From Alkalihalobacillus sp. TS-13 (lineage in GTDB: Bacteria; Bacillota; Bacilli; Bacillales; Fictibacillaceae), in contig NZ_JAHKSI010000001.1 in NCBI RefSeq assembly GCF_019720915.1, positions 1,426,001-1,490,000 of the forward strand: a stretch of 64,000 nucleotides of DNA, in the 5' to 3' direction. Of the stretch, positions 56,126-64,000 are shown one piece after another. A program made the position numbers and the translations under genes. Position 1 is the first letter of the stretch; the number at the start of each line of letters is the position of its first letter. Below the pieces are notes generated by a model. That model had not been told where the DNA came from. It saw nothing but the letters and a program-made list of their open reading frames with translations, and did not search any database.

Positions 56126-56133
56126 AGGATTCC

Positions 56134-57303
56134 TTAGTGGAGCTTACCGTAATGGCCTCCCCCGCCTTCTTTCAGATAAATTGTTCCATTTCTTGATTCT
56201 ATGATTTTATCTACCACTTGATTTGGTAGAACTTTACGGAGTTCTTCAGCTGAAACTGAATGGATAACCTCCATATCTGTCCCGAAAAGTCCTCTCAACT
56301 TTTCTAGCATTCTTGGTCCGAGACCCGGAATGAATTCAAGAGGTGCATGATGGGTGTATGGTGGTCTATTAACAGGAGAAGATGCAGCAGTAGCATCCGA
56401 TAATTCCTTGATTCGATTTGAAACACCTTTAACAATACGTCCTTTTTCACAATGAAGGCATTTGAGGGTTCCTCCTTCTGGGAACAAGGCTCCGCATGTC
56501 GCACAGCATGTCCGATAGTATTTGCCGAGTTGAGGATGGAGACCGAAATTACCGGCTATCTTTCGTCCTTCTTTCCCCTTCAACGCAAAAATGAGTTCTT
56601 TAAATGAAAGGTCTTCCATGTCGATTGCCTGATATTCGCGTCCGATTTTTTCTAGTGAATGAGCATCGGAATTTGATAGAAACGTATGCTTCTCCAATTC
56701 TCCCACCTGTCCTGCCATTTGTGTATCACAGCTTAATCCTAGTTCGATCGCATCTATCAAATCAGGTCTAAAGACTTCTTCCATGCTCTTAACAACACCT
56801 CGGCCATATAAACTTTTAAAAGGAGTGAAGGCATGGGCGATTACAAACAAGCCGCCTAATTCTTTTGCTTTTTCCTGAAGTTCGATCGCACTTCCATAGA
56901 AACGCTGGGAAGAAAGATGATGATTTGTCATCCGTTCACCTAACCAGCTGCTGAAATGTTTCATGCTGTTTAAATAAGGTAAAAAGACTAATACGTGAAT
57001 TGGACCATTACAATTCTCATCATATATTTCGATTTCCGAACCTGGGATCAGGCAGCCTCCGTCTTTTACAAGCCCTCCATCACGATGTTCATAGATCTCA
57101 CCCTTTTCAACAGCTTCTTCTAGTTCATGGATTACAGCAGGAACATGACAATCGATAATCCCGACCATCTGTATTCCTTTATGATGGAAGGCTTTGTGTA
57201 AAACATTTGAAAGAGTCAAGTTTTTCGAGGCTGATATTTTTACAGGCCTACCTTCTGAAGTGCTTCCTAAATGGATATGGAAATCTGCAAAAATCTGTTT
57301 CAT
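56134..57303 (-). CDS. yqxK: EndoQ-type PHP-domain nuclease (YqxK)
   Basis: A 389-residue protein with the architecture of endonuclease Q. An N-terminal PHP metal domain carries DFHIHLG, IDCHVPAV, IAHAFTPF and SNSDAHS. Zinc-ribbon cysteines (CCATCG...CLHC) lie near residue 270. A C-terminal helix-hairpin-helix DNA-binding segment (IPGLGPRMLEKLRGLFG) completes it. EndoQ cleaves 5' to deaminated bases (hypoxanthine, uracil) in archaea and some Bacillus. It is 2 bp downstream of nudF, suggesting an operon for nucleotide or DNA sanitation. Confidence 0.85.
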   Translation of the reverse strand: MKQIFADFHIHLGSTSEGRPVKISASKNLTLSNVLHKAFHHKGIQMVGIIDCHVPAVIHELEEAVEKGEIYEHRDGGLVKDGGCLIPGSEIEIYDENCNGPIHVLVFLPYLNSMKHFSSWLGERMTNHHLSSQRFYGSAIELQEKAKELGGLFVIAHAFTPFKSLYGRGVVKSMEEVFRPDLIDAIELGLSCDTQMAGQVGELEKHTFLSNSDAHSLEKIGREYQAIDMEDLSFKELIFALKGKEGRKIAGNFGLHPQLGKYYRTCCATCGALFPEGGTLKCLHCEKGRIVKGVSNRIKELSDATAASSPVNRPPYTHHAPLEFIPGLGPRMLEKLRGLFGTDMEVIHSVSAEELRKVLPNQVVDKIIESRNGTIYLKEGGGGHYGKLH

Positions 57304-57304
57304 T

Positions 57305-57847
57305 TTAAGATCGGTGTTCCTTCAATTGCAAGTATTGGATGGCAAACGCCGTTTTTGCATCATGAATGTCCTGGGTTTTTACAAGTTCATTTGCTTCTTC
57401 CAACGTCACTTCCATCCGCTCGACAAACTCGTCCTGATCCAACTGGACCTTCCCTTGTTCCAACTGATCAGTGTAATAGATATGAATGAGTTCATCCGCA
57501 AAACCAGGAGATGTATAGAAGGATTGAAGATATGTGAGCTTTGTACTTCGATAACCTGTCTCCTCTTCCAGCTCACGTAGTGCACAAACTTCTGGATCTT
57601 CACCTTTTTCAAGTTTCCCTGCAGGTATCTCAATGATTTCACGGTTTAATGGTTTGCGATACTGACGTACGAGGACGATTTTATTTTCTGGCGTCATAGC
57701 TAACACCGCTACTGCACCAGGATGTTTTACGACTTCTCTCTGGCTCGTCTTCCCATCTGGGAGTTCAACTTGTTCAACATGAAGGTCGATGATTTTACCC
57801 CTATATATGACTTCTGAATCAATTGTTCTTTCTTCTAACTTTTTCAT
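57305..57847 (-). CDS. nudF: ADP-ribose pyrophosphatase NudF
   Basis: A 180-residue Nudix hydrolase that cleaves ADP-ribose to AMP and ribose 5-phosphate. The Nudix box GEDPEVCALRELEEETGYRS is complete and a downstream proline, typical of the ADP-ribose subfamily, is present (YTSPGFADE). AAGGAG precedes the ATG. It is divergent from mciZ, as in B. subtilis. Confidence 0.93.
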   Translation of the reverse strand: MKKLEERTIDSEVIYRGKIIDLHVEQVELPDGKTSQREVVKHPGAVAVLAMTPENKIVLVRQYRKPLNREIIEIPAGKLEKGEDPEVCALRELEEETGYRSTKLTYLQSFYTSPGFADELIHIYYTDQLEQGKVQLDQDEFVERMEVTLEEANELVKTQDIHDAKTAFAIQYLQLKEHRS

Positions 57848-57864
57848 GACACAAAACTCCTTGT

Positions 57865-57892
57865 GCTAATTCTATTTTTTGATACATAAAGT
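57865..57892 (+). promoter_or_regulatory. sigma-E-like promoter of mciZ
   Basis: GCTAATT and CATAAAGT with 13-bp spacing resemble sigma-E elements, about 55 bp before mciZ. The B. subtilis gene is sigma-E dependent. Confidence 0.5.
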
Positions 57893-57947
57893 CTATCATA
57901 AGCGATTATCCTATTCCTAATGATGAGAGACGAAGGGAGTCTATACC

Positions 57948-58079
57948 ATGAAGGTTTATCTGCAGACGAACAGCGTGACATTAGTCGGTAAAGCCTGGCA
58001 AGTACGGTATTTGCTGAAAAAATATATGCAGGAATACGATACCGTCCAGGATTGGATCGAAGGTCGTCATAAAAAATAG
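57948..58079 (+). CDS. mciZ: MciZ, mother-cell inhibitor of FtsZ
   Basis: A 43-residue peptide missed by a 60-codon cut-off. It keeps the MKV start, the central VTLVGKAWQVRYLLKKY segment and the VQDWI end of B. subtilis MciZ, which caps FtsZ filaments and prevents Z-ring formation in the mother cell during sporulation. GGGAG lies 8 nt before the ATG, and a terminator follows. The nudF-divergent position is also conserved. Confidence 0.88.
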   Translation: MKVYLQTNSVTLVGKAWQVRYLLKKYMQEYDTVQDWIEGRHKK

Positions 58080-58087
58080 ACTGAAGG

Positions 58088-58117
58088 AACAGCACCTTTA
58101 GAGGGTGTTGTTTTTTA
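58088..58117 (+). terminator. mciZ terminator
   Basis: AACAGCACCT pairs with GGGTGTTGTT through two G-U pairs and is followed by six Ts. Confidence 0.8.
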
Positions 58118-58121
58118 CATT

Positions 58122-58245
58122 TCAGCGTTTATATTTGTGAAATTTCTCCCTTTCCGCGGGCAAGCCGCGAGCTTTTCGAGCAGGAGTGTCGTAAATTTCC
58201 CTTATAATCACCAAAGTCCATAAAAGAGACTATTTTAAAGTTTTG
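58122..58245. repeat. interspersed repeat copy K (ends only)
   Basis: The end blocks aaatttctccctttccgcgg and gagcaggagtgtcgtaaatt are joined by a short GC-rich hairpin, followed by a gagactattttaaagtttt terminus. It lies between mciZ and the aldo/keto reductase gene. Confidence 0.6.
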
Positions 58246-58349
58246 TAAAATCCTTTCCCATTCAATCCAACAAATACATAATTTGCAGACCATGAAAGAT
58301 GTTTTCGGACTGCCGCTCGTGGTAATGTACTAATCAGGAGGTGCTTTTC

Positions 58350-59258
58350 ATGCAATTGAACAAGCTAGGATCTTCAGAATTACGAGTATCAGAAATCGGA
58401 TTAGGTTGTATGTCATTAGGTTCAGATGTAAAAGAAGCGACAAAGATCATCCACAAAGCACTGGATAAAGGCGTAACGTTGATTGATACGGCAGATCTCT
58501 ATGACTTTGGTGAAAACGAAAAATTAGTCGGTAAAGCTTTGAAAGGAAAGCGCGAACAATGCGTTCTGGCTACGAAAGTAGGTAACCGTTGGGATCACGT
58601 AGATGAAGGCTGGGAATGGGCACCGAGTAAGGATTACATAAAAACCGCGGTTAAACGTTCCTTGCAAAGACTAGACACAGATTATATCGATTTGTATCAG
58701 CTTCACGGCGGAACGATTGATGATCCAATCGATGAAATCATCGAGGCATTTGAGGACTTGAAAACTGAAGGATTGATACGTGAATATGGAATCTCCTCAA
58801 TCCGTCCAAATGTCATTAAAGAATACCTTGAACGCTCAAATATCGTCAGCATAATGATGCAATATAGTTTACTTGACCGTCGACCTGAAGAATTGTTGAA
58901 TACGATCCAGGCTAAGAACGTATCTGTGATTGCTCGAGGACCTCTCGCGAAAGGAAACCTTAGTGAGCGGATTTTCACAGACGAAGCTTCTGATAAAGGA
59001 TTTCTCGACTATGAACCTTCAGAAATCAAGGATATCATGACAAAGATAAAGGATATATCAGATGGCAGGAAGCTTTCTCATTTGTCGCTTCGCTATCCTC
59101 TGCATCACCCAGCAGTGGCGACAACAATTCCTGGTGCAAGTTCAGTCGAACAGATTGATGATAATACTGAAGCAGCTAAGATCGAACTGACTCGTAAGGA
59201 AATTGAACTTTTCCAGGAGTGGACGAAACAGACCTTCTATGATAAACATCGTGACTAG
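58350..59258 (+). CDS. yqkF: aldo/keto reductase YqkF
   Basis: A 302-residue NADPH-dependent oxidoreductase of the aldo/keto reductase superfamily (TIM barrel). The catalytic tetrad is D46, Y51, K76 and H119. The cofactor-binding C-terminal segment contains TTIPGASSVEQI. The natural substrate is unknown. ATG 58350 lies 8 nt after AGGAGG; the frame's earlier GTG overlaps that site. Location beside nudF/mciZ matches B. subtilis yqkF. Confidence 0.88.
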   Translation: MQLNKLGSSELRVSEIGLGCMSLGSDVKEATKIIHKALDKGVTLIDTADLYDFGENEKLVGKALKGKREQCVLATKVGNRWDHVDEGWEWAPSKDYIKTAVKRSLQRLDTDYIDLYQLHGGTIDDPIDEIIEAFEDLKTEGLIREYGISSIRPNVIKEYLERSNIVSIMMQYSLLDRRPEELLNTIQAKNVSVIARGPLAKGNLSERIFTDEASDKGFLDYEPSEIKDIMTKIKDISDGRKLSHLSLRYPLHHPAVATTIPGASSVEQIDDNTEAAKIELTRKEIELFQEWTKQTFYDKHRD

Positions 59259-59283
59259 AGGATAAAGTTCCACTGTTGATTCC

Positions 59284-59374
59284 GTAAATCTGACCGTATA
59301 TTTGTAAATATGGGCGGCATTTCTGTAAAACCGGAACTTAATTTTGTAAAACTGAGCCCCCATTTTACAAAACT
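59284..59374. repeat. tandem array of about 21-bp units
   Basis: TTTGTAAA-type cores start at about 59284, 59304, 59325 and 59346, with a final TTTTACAAAAC near 59364. The intervals are 20-21 bp and the sequences between cores differ. It lies in the gap after yqkF, directly next to a long palindrome. Confidence 0.6.
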
Positions 59375-59497
59375 AAGGGACTGTCCCAAAGTGTCTGAGT
59401 CTCTCCGAACTTAACAACATTTTGAGAAAAATCGTGGATTTGATCCAAAATGTTGTGTTGGAGGTGTCTGACACTTTGCTTTTAGGACAGTCCCTTT
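59375..59497. repeat. 123-bp imperfect palindrome
   Basis: AAGGGACTGTCC (left) pairs with GGACAGTCCCTT (right); AGTGTC with GACACT and ACAACATTTT with AAAATGTTGT pair further in, leaving a loop near 59430. Transcribed from either side it would fold into one long hairpin and probably terminates both yqkF and the thiolase operon. It may be a palindromic mobile element. Confidence 0.75.
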
Positions 59498-59499
59498 CA

Positions 59500-60687
59500 T
59501 CATGTATTCTCGTTTTCAATGACCATCGCTATGCCTTGCCCGCCGCCGATACAGAGACTTGCTACACCAAATCGTTTGTTTTGGAGCTCCAACTCATATG
59601 CAAGTGATAGCAATAGTCTTGATCCGCTCGCACCGACTGGATGACCCAGCGCGATTGCTCCGCCATTTACATTCGTTTTATTGCGATCCAGATTCAGTTC
59701 TTTTTCTACAGCAAGGTATTGTGCGGCAAAAGCTTCATTGATTTCGAACAAATCGATCTGATCCTTGGAAAGCCCTGCCCGTTTCAAGGCAAGATTGATC
59801 GCAGGCACAGGACCGATTCCCATTACTGAAGGATCAACACCGCAAAAAGCCCATGAACGGATTTTGGCGAGGGGCTTCACATTTTTCTTCTTAACAAAAG
59901 AGTCTCCTGCGATTACCAATGAAACAGCACCATCGTTAATACCGCTCGAATTTCCTGCCGTCACCGAACCGTCCTTTTTGAAAGTCGGTTTCAGCTTAGA
60001 CAGTCCTTCTACAGACGTCGATGGTCTGACATGTTCATCGGTCTTCACAGTTTTAACCTCTTTCCGCCCTTTCACCTCAACTGACACAATTTCACGTTGG
60101 AAGCGACCTGATTGAATTGCTTCCGAAGCACGTTGGTGACTCAACGCAGAAAATTCATCCTGTTCTTCTCTTGAAATATCGTATTGCTCAGAAAGGTTCT
60201 CAGCAGTAATGCCCATTCCGTTTCCAATCGCTTCATCCCGCAAAGTCAATAAGAGCATATCCTCGAATTGGACATTGCCGAGCTTAGGATGACCGAAACG
60301 ATTTGTAAAAGAAACATGCGGACTCATCGACATATTCTCGACGCCGCCTACAATCGCAGCCTCCCCTTCATTCAAAAGAATAGAATGGACTCCTGAGATG
60401 ACTGATTGCAATCCAGAACCACAAAGACGGTTCACCAGCATAGCCGGCGTCTCTATTGGAATTTCCGATTTTGTAGCGATATGGCGCGCTACATATGGTG
60501 CATTCGTACTGCTATGAATCACATTTCCATATATGACCTGATCGATTTCATCAGGAGATACTTGTGAGCGCTCCATCGCTTCCTTTGCAGTGGCAACGCC
60601 TAGTTCAGTTGGTTCAATACTCGCAAATGATTTTCCGAATGAGGTGAAGGCTGTCCGTGCTCCCTCTAGAATGTATATTTCGTCCAT
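59500..60687 (-). CDS. acetyl-CoA C-acyltransferase (thiolase)
   Basis: A 395-residue degradative or acetoacetyl-CoA thiolase. The nucleophilic C89 is in NRLCGSGLQS; the conserved His lies in ALGHPVGASG and the second Cys in [11 protein letters not shown] 60687 follows AAGGGGGA; the longer frame begins inside that site. It is last in an operon with CoA-transferase, AtoE and another thiolase, where it could cleave acetoacetyl-CoA to two acetyl-CoA. Confidence 0.92.
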   Translation of the reverse strand: MDEIYILEGARTAFTSFGKSFASIEPTELGVATAKEAMERSQVSPDEIDQVIYGNVIHSSTNAPYVARHIATKSEIPIETPAMLVNRLCGSGLQSVISGVHSILLNEGEAAIVGGVENMSMSPHVSFTNRFGHPKLGNVQFEDMLLLTLRDEAIGNGMGITAENLSEQYDISREEQDEFSALSHQRASEAIQSGRFQREIVSVEVKGRKEVKTVKTDEHVRPSTSVEGLSKLKPTFKKDGSVTAGNSSGINDGAVSLVIAGDSFVKKKNVKPLAKIRSWAFCGVDPSVMGIGPVPAINLALKRAGLSKDQIDLFEINEAFAAQYLAVEKELNLDRNKTNVNGGAIALGHPVGASGSRLLLSLAYELELQNKRFGVASLCIGGGQGIAMVIENENT

Positions 60688-60714
60688 ATCGATCCCCCTT
60701 AACATAAAAAGTAC

Positions 60715-62034
60715 TTAAATGAACACCAATCCGATCGATATAAAAAGACCGCTGACTAACATGGCAATCACACAGAATCCCATGATATCTTTTGCAGATA
60801 ACCCAGCGATAGCGAGTGCCGGAAGTGCCCAGAATGGTTGGATCATGTTCGTCCACGCATCACCCCAAGCTACAGCCATTGCCGTTTTTGCAGCACTGAT
60901 TCCAAGGTCTTCACCAGCCATCAGCATAATAGGTGCTTGCACAGCCCATTGCCCCCCGCCGGATGGAACGAAGAAGTTGACGATTCCAGCGCTCAAAAAT
61001 GCAAAGAATGGATACGTCAATTCATTGGAAATGCTGACGAACCATTGAGACACTTCAGCAGCTAACCCACTTGCTACCATCATACCCATGATTCCAGCAT
61101 AGAATGGGAACTGGATGATGATCCCCCCAGCACCCTTAACCGCATCAGACACACTGTTGATAAAGCGTCGCGGTGTACCGTGCAGCAAGATCCCTAGGAA
61201 CAAGAATAGGAAATTGACAATATCCAGATTGAGACTGAATCCACTCGTCGCAAAATAATAGACGAGGAACGCAACACCCAATAAACCGATGACCATCGAT
61301 AGGATCCAGCTGTTTTCAAGCTTTTCTGCAGGCGTGTTCGCTTCAACCGCAGCTGCCTCGACATTCTTTTCCTCTAGAATTGAGGGATCAATGTAAAACT
61401 GGTTGTCTTTCTGGTTCATCATCAACCTATTGACAATCGGCAAAGTAACAAACAAAGCCAGCACGATGAAGATGTTGAACGGTGCAAAAATCGTTTCAGA
61501 CGTCGGGATCACACCGATGATGTCACTGGAAAAGTGCTCAGGTGTCGCGATTGTCAATGGAATCGATCCTGAAAAACCTCCATGCCAAACAAGGAATCCG
61601 CTGTAAGCGCTTGCGATCAATAACCGATAATCGACCTTCTCGACCTGTCTAGCAAGTTCTTTGGCAAACAATGCACCGATGACCAGTCCGAAGCCCCAGT
61701 TGATCCAGCTTGCTGCCAAAGATACCAGTGTGACGAAGACGATCGCCTTCCCCGGAGTGGAAGCAAGTGAAGCAAGTTTTCTCAACCCTTTCTTGAATAA
61801 CGGGCTACTCGCCAGAACATATCCTGTTACAAGGATCAGGACCATCTGCATTGCAAACGTCAACAGACTCCAGAATCCTTCACCCCAGAAAGTCACCATC
61901 TCAACCGGTGTGCTTCTTGTGATGAGCATACCCATAACGAATACGACTAGCGTGAGGATGACCACGAATAAGAATGGATCCGGCAGATATCGCTGCATGA
62001 TCCGATTTGTAAGTGCTGTTATCCTTTTCACCAA
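60715..62034 (-). CDS. atoE: short-chain fatty acid transporter AtoE
   Basis: A 439-residue integral membrane protein with about eleven or twelve helices, belonging to the AtoE short-chain fatty acid uptake family (YSGFLVWHGGFSGSIPLTIATP and FFVPSGGGQWAVQAP are characteristic). It should import acetoacetate or short fatty acids for the adjacent CoA-transferase and thiolases. Confidence 0.9.
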   Translation of the reverse strand: MVKRITALTNRIMQRYLPDPFLFVVILTLVVFVMGMLITRSTPVEMVTFWGEGFWSLLTFAMQMVLILVTGYVLASSPLFKKGLRKLASLASTPGKAIVFVTLVSLAASWINWGFGLVIGALFAKELARQVEKVDYRLLIASAYSGFLVWHGGFSGSIPLTIATPEHFSSDIIGVIPTSETIFAPFNIFIVLALFVTLPIVNRLMMNQKDNQFYIDPSILEEKNVEAAAVEANTPAEKLENSWILSMVIGLLGVAFLVYYFATSGFSLNLDIVNFLFLFLGILLHGTPRRFINSVSDAVKGAGGIIIQFPFYAGIMGMMVASGLAAEVSQWFVSISNELTYPFFAFLSAGIVNFFVPSGGGQWAVQAPIMLMAGEDLGISAAKTAMAVAWGDAWTNMIQPFWALPALAIAGLSAKDIMGFCVIAMLVSGLFISIGLVFI

Positions 62035-62084
62035 TTACCTCCCCCTAATGGTTCTGTCAGGCATTTTCTTATACATCATTGTTC

Positions 62085-62155
62085 CAATTGGAAATATACT
62101 CGCTAACCGACTTCCTGTCTTCTTTCAGTTAGCAATAAACTTTTAATAACAGCCT
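62085..62155. repeat. interspersed repeat copy L (degenerate)
   Basis: It has ttggaaatatactcgctaac and agcaataaacttttaataac followed by agcct, the inverted counterpart of the copy A terminus. It lies in the 125-bp gap between the CoA-transferase B gene and atoE. Confidence 0.5.
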
Positions 62156-62159
62156 ACAT

Positions 62160-62831
62160 TTAAAATGCATTCACCTTTACGTCGTCGCCTATGATCAATG
62201 TCGGTTGAGTCGCTTCCTGAATCTCTTCTGGTGTGAACCCTTCTGCGACCTCAACAAGCTTCAAGCCTTCAGGAGTTACATCGATTACGGCACGATCGGT
62301 GATGATCCGATCTACCACGCCGCTACCAGTGAGTGGCAAAGAACATTCGTTCAGAATTTTCGGATCCCCTTTTTTATTGACGTGATCCATGATGACGATG
62401 ATCCGCTTCGCGCCATGTACAAGGTCCATCGCACCGCCCATCCCCTTTATCATCTTTCCAGGAATCATCCAGTTTGCAAGATCGCCGTTCCCTGAAACCT
62501 CCATTCCACCTAAAATCGCAATATCGATATGTCCGCCACGGATCATTCCAAATGATTCAGAGCTGTCAAAATAAGACGCACCTTTCGTAGCAGTAACGGT
62601 TTCTTTTCCAGCATTGATCAAGTCAGGGTCGACTTCATCTTCTGTCGGATAACGCCCGATTCCGAGCAAACCGTTTTCTGATTGAAGGACGACTTGTTTG
62701 TTATCTGAAATATAGTTCGCGACTAATGTCGGCATACCGATTCCTAGGTTTACATAGAACCCATCTTCAATTTCCTTTTCTGCTCTTCTAGCAATACGTT
62801 CGCGTACGAGTGCTTTATCTACTTTTGTCAT
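62160..62831 (-). CDS. scoB: 3-oxoacid CoA-transferase subunit B
   Basis: A 223-residue CoA-transferase B subunit. The catalytic Glu lies in SENGLLG, the family's active-site block, and [14 protein letters not shown] follows. With ScoA it moves CoA from succinyl-CoA (or acetyl-CoA) to acetoacetate. AGGGAGGAAG precedes the ATG. It is encoded 21 bp after subunit A. Confidence 0.93.
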   Translation of the reverse strand: MTKVDKALVRERIARRAEKEIEDGFYVNLGIGMPTLVANYISDNKQVVLQSENGLLGIGRYPTEDEVDPDLINAGKETVTATKGASYFDSSESFGMIRGGHIDIAILGGMEVSGNGDLANWMIPGKMIKGMGGAMDLVHGAKRIIVIMDHVNKKGDPKILNECSLPLTGSGVVDRIITDRAVIDVTPEGLKLVEVAEGFTPEEIQEATQPTLIIGDDVKVNAF

Positions 62832-62852
62832 TATTACTTCCTCCCTCTGCTG

Positions 62853-63542
62853 TTATTTCGTAACGGTCAATCGTTCGATTTTCTTCTGCTGTTCACCGAC
62901 GATCAATTTTTGAACATAGATACTTGGTGTATGGATGTGATCTGGATCCAATTCACCAACTTCGTATAGCTCCTCCACCTCTGCAATCGTGATTTTCCCA
63001 GCTGCTGCAATCATAGGGTTGAAGTTACGTGCTGTCTTGTTATAAATGAGGTTCCCCATTTTGTCTGCTTTCTGGGCTCGAACAAGACTGACATCCGCAG
63101 TCATCCCATACTCCAACAGGTAATCCTTTCCGTCAATATTCCGAACCTCTCTTCCTTCAGCTAACGGCGTACCAACTCCAGCTGGTGTATAGAATGCAGG
63201 GATCCCTGCACCTCCCGCTCTGATTCTCTCAGCAAGCGTCCCTTGAGGAATCAATTCTACTTCAATTTCTCCAGACAAAACTTGGCGTTCAAACTCTTTG
63301 TTTTCACCGACATAAGAACCGACCATTTTCTTGATCTGTTTGTTTTTCAGAAGAAGGCCGAGTCCCCAATCGTCTACACCACAGTTATTTGAGATCACTG
63401 TAAGATCCTTGACACCGCTATCGACTAATGCAAGAATCAAATTCTCCGGAATGCCGACAAGACCGAAACCACCGACCATGATCGTAGCTCCATCTTTAAT
63501 ATCTTTTACTGCTTCTAAGAATGATGTTTCAATTGGTTTCAT
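62853..63542 (-). CDS. scoA: 3-oxoacid CoA-transferase subunit A
   Basis: A 229-residue CoA-transferase A subunit with the family's glycine-rich signature ([19 protein letters not shown]) and the [13 protein letters not shown] segment. It forms the active heteromer with the adjacent subunit B. GGAGAT precedes the ATG. The naming as scoA rather than atoD is by family only; substrates could be acetoacetate or butyrate. Confidence 0.92.
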   Translation of the reverse strand: MKPIETSFLEAVKDIKDGATIMVGGFGLVGIPENLILALVDSGVKDLTVISNNCGVDDWGLGLLLKNKQIKKMVGSYVGENKEFERQVLSGEIEVELIPQGTLAERIRAGGAGIPAFYTPAGVGTPLAEGREVRNIDGKDYLLEYGMTADVSLVRAQKADKMGNLIYNKTARNFNPMIAAAGKITIAEVEELYEVGELDPDHIHTPSIYVQKLIVGEQQKKIERLTVTK

Positions 63543-63560
63543 GTTCTTTCATCTCCTTTT

Positions 63561-64000
63561 TTATGCTTCATTTTCAATGATTGTCGCCACACCTTGCCCG
63601 CCGCCAATACATAATGTGGCAAGACCATATTGTTCATTTCTGCGTTTCAATTCATGGATCAACGTTACTAGAATTCGAGTGCCGCTTGCTCCGATCGGAT
63701 GGCCAAGTGCAATCGCACCGCCATTCACATTAAGAATCTCTTTATTGAAGTTGAGATCCTTCCCAACCGCTAAGGATTGGGCAGCGAAAGCTTCATTCGC
63801 TTCGATCAGATTCATTACATCAATGGTGAGATTCGCTTTTTCCAATGCCTTTCTCGTGGCTGGCACTGGTCCGATTCCCATGAGGCTAGGGTCGACACCA
63901 GCTGAAGCATTTGAACGAATGACAGCGAGTGGCTTCAATCCAAGCTCTTCTGCCTTTTGACGGCTCATAACGATGACTGCAGCGGCACCATCATTGATAC
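63561..64000 (-). CDS. thiolase, C-terminal part (continues beyond the window)
   Basis: The visible 146 residues are the C-terminal half of a second thiolase: the [10 protein letters not shown] segment, the NEAFAAQ block, the catalytic His in [10 protein letters not shown] and the Cys in LCIGGGQG. The frame is open to the window end (reading [19 protein letters not shown]). It is the first visible gene of the thiolase-scoA-scoB-atoE-thiolase operon. Confidence 0.93.
   Translation of the reverse strand, partial: INDGAAAVIVMSRQKAEELGLKPLAVIRSNASAGVDPSLMGIGPVPATRKALEKANLTIDVMNLIEANEAFAAQSLAVGKDLNFNKEILNVNGGAIALGHPIGASGTRILVTLIHELKRRNEQYGLATLCIGGGQGVATIIENEA

Overview
The window looks like chromosomal core DNA of a spore-forming, low-to-moderate G+C member of the Bacillaceae (Firmicutes). 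Most genes read on the minus strand. The order closely follows the Bacillus subtilis segment that runs from nudF/mciZ through spoIIM, fur, xerD, deoB-punA, dacF-spoIIA-sigF, spoVA, lysA, ppiB, the rib operon, scpAB, dacB-spmAB, rluB, resABCDE, serA, fer, recS-ypbB, gudB and ypdA to prsW. The complete spoIIA, spoVA, spmAB, dacB/dacF, spoIIM and mciZ set shows that the organism sporulates. No rRNA, tRNA, CRISPR array, prophage or intact insertion sequence was recognised.

Layout. 1-12.2 kb: start of a probable sleB, prsW, ansA, ypdA, gudB, the MecA paralogue ypbH, a metallophosphoesterase, small membrane and CBS proteins, a CPBP protease, and the recS/ypbB helicase pair. 12.4-15.3 kb (plus strand): ferredoxin, family I pyrophosphatase, serA. 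15.5-27.2 kb: a PHP phosphatase, a LysM/M23 endopeptidase, resA-E (cytochrome c biogenesis and redox control), rluB, and the dacB-spmA-spmB spore cortex operon. 27.2-32.2 kb: a type III polyketide synthase/methyltransferase pair, a YjcZ-type micropeptide, condensin subunits scpA/scpB, ypuF and ribT. 33-39.8 kb: the riboflavin operon behind an FMN riboswitch, ppiB, and lysA behind a lysine riboswitch. 39.8-48.3 kb: the forespore block spoVA, sigF, spoIIAB, spoIIAA, dacF. 49-54.5 kb: nucleoside catabolism (deoB, two purine nucleoside phosphorylases, pdp), xerD and yqzK. 54.8-59.3 kb: fur, spoIIM, an EndoQ-type PHP nuclease, nudF, mciZ and an aldo/keto reductase. 59.5-64 kb: an acetoacetate/short-chain fatty acid operon (thiolase, CoA-transferase A and B, AtoE permease, second thiolase).

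The least explained content lies between genes. About twelve copies of a mosaic interspersed repeat occupy intergenic spaces, from end-only remnants of 50-120 bp to composites of nearly 580 bp. All share imperfect inverted termini, and two hairpin-rich internal modules recur in either orientation and in different combinations. Reading frames inside them are not conserved between copies, so they look like non-autonomous mobile elements or structured RNA rather than genes. They have inserted next to or between sporulation and riboflavin genes; one separates ribH from ribT. Other unexplained structure includes a 7-unit array of 20-bp period upstream of dacF, a roughly 21-bp-period array beside a 123-bp palindrome near 59.4 kb, a 74-90 bp hairpin element present twice, and a 168-bp unit with inverted ends after serA.

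Regulatory sites read from sequence include FMN and lysine riboswitches, tandem PerR-like boxes before fur, a solitary Fur-like box, sigma-H plus Spo0A sites before spoIIAA, sigma-F-, sigma-G- and sigma-E-type promoters before sporulation genes, and many intrinsic terminators. Where the longest reading frame starts inside a ribosome-binding site or a riboswitch terminator, the start was moved to the codon correctly spaced from the ribosome-binding site.
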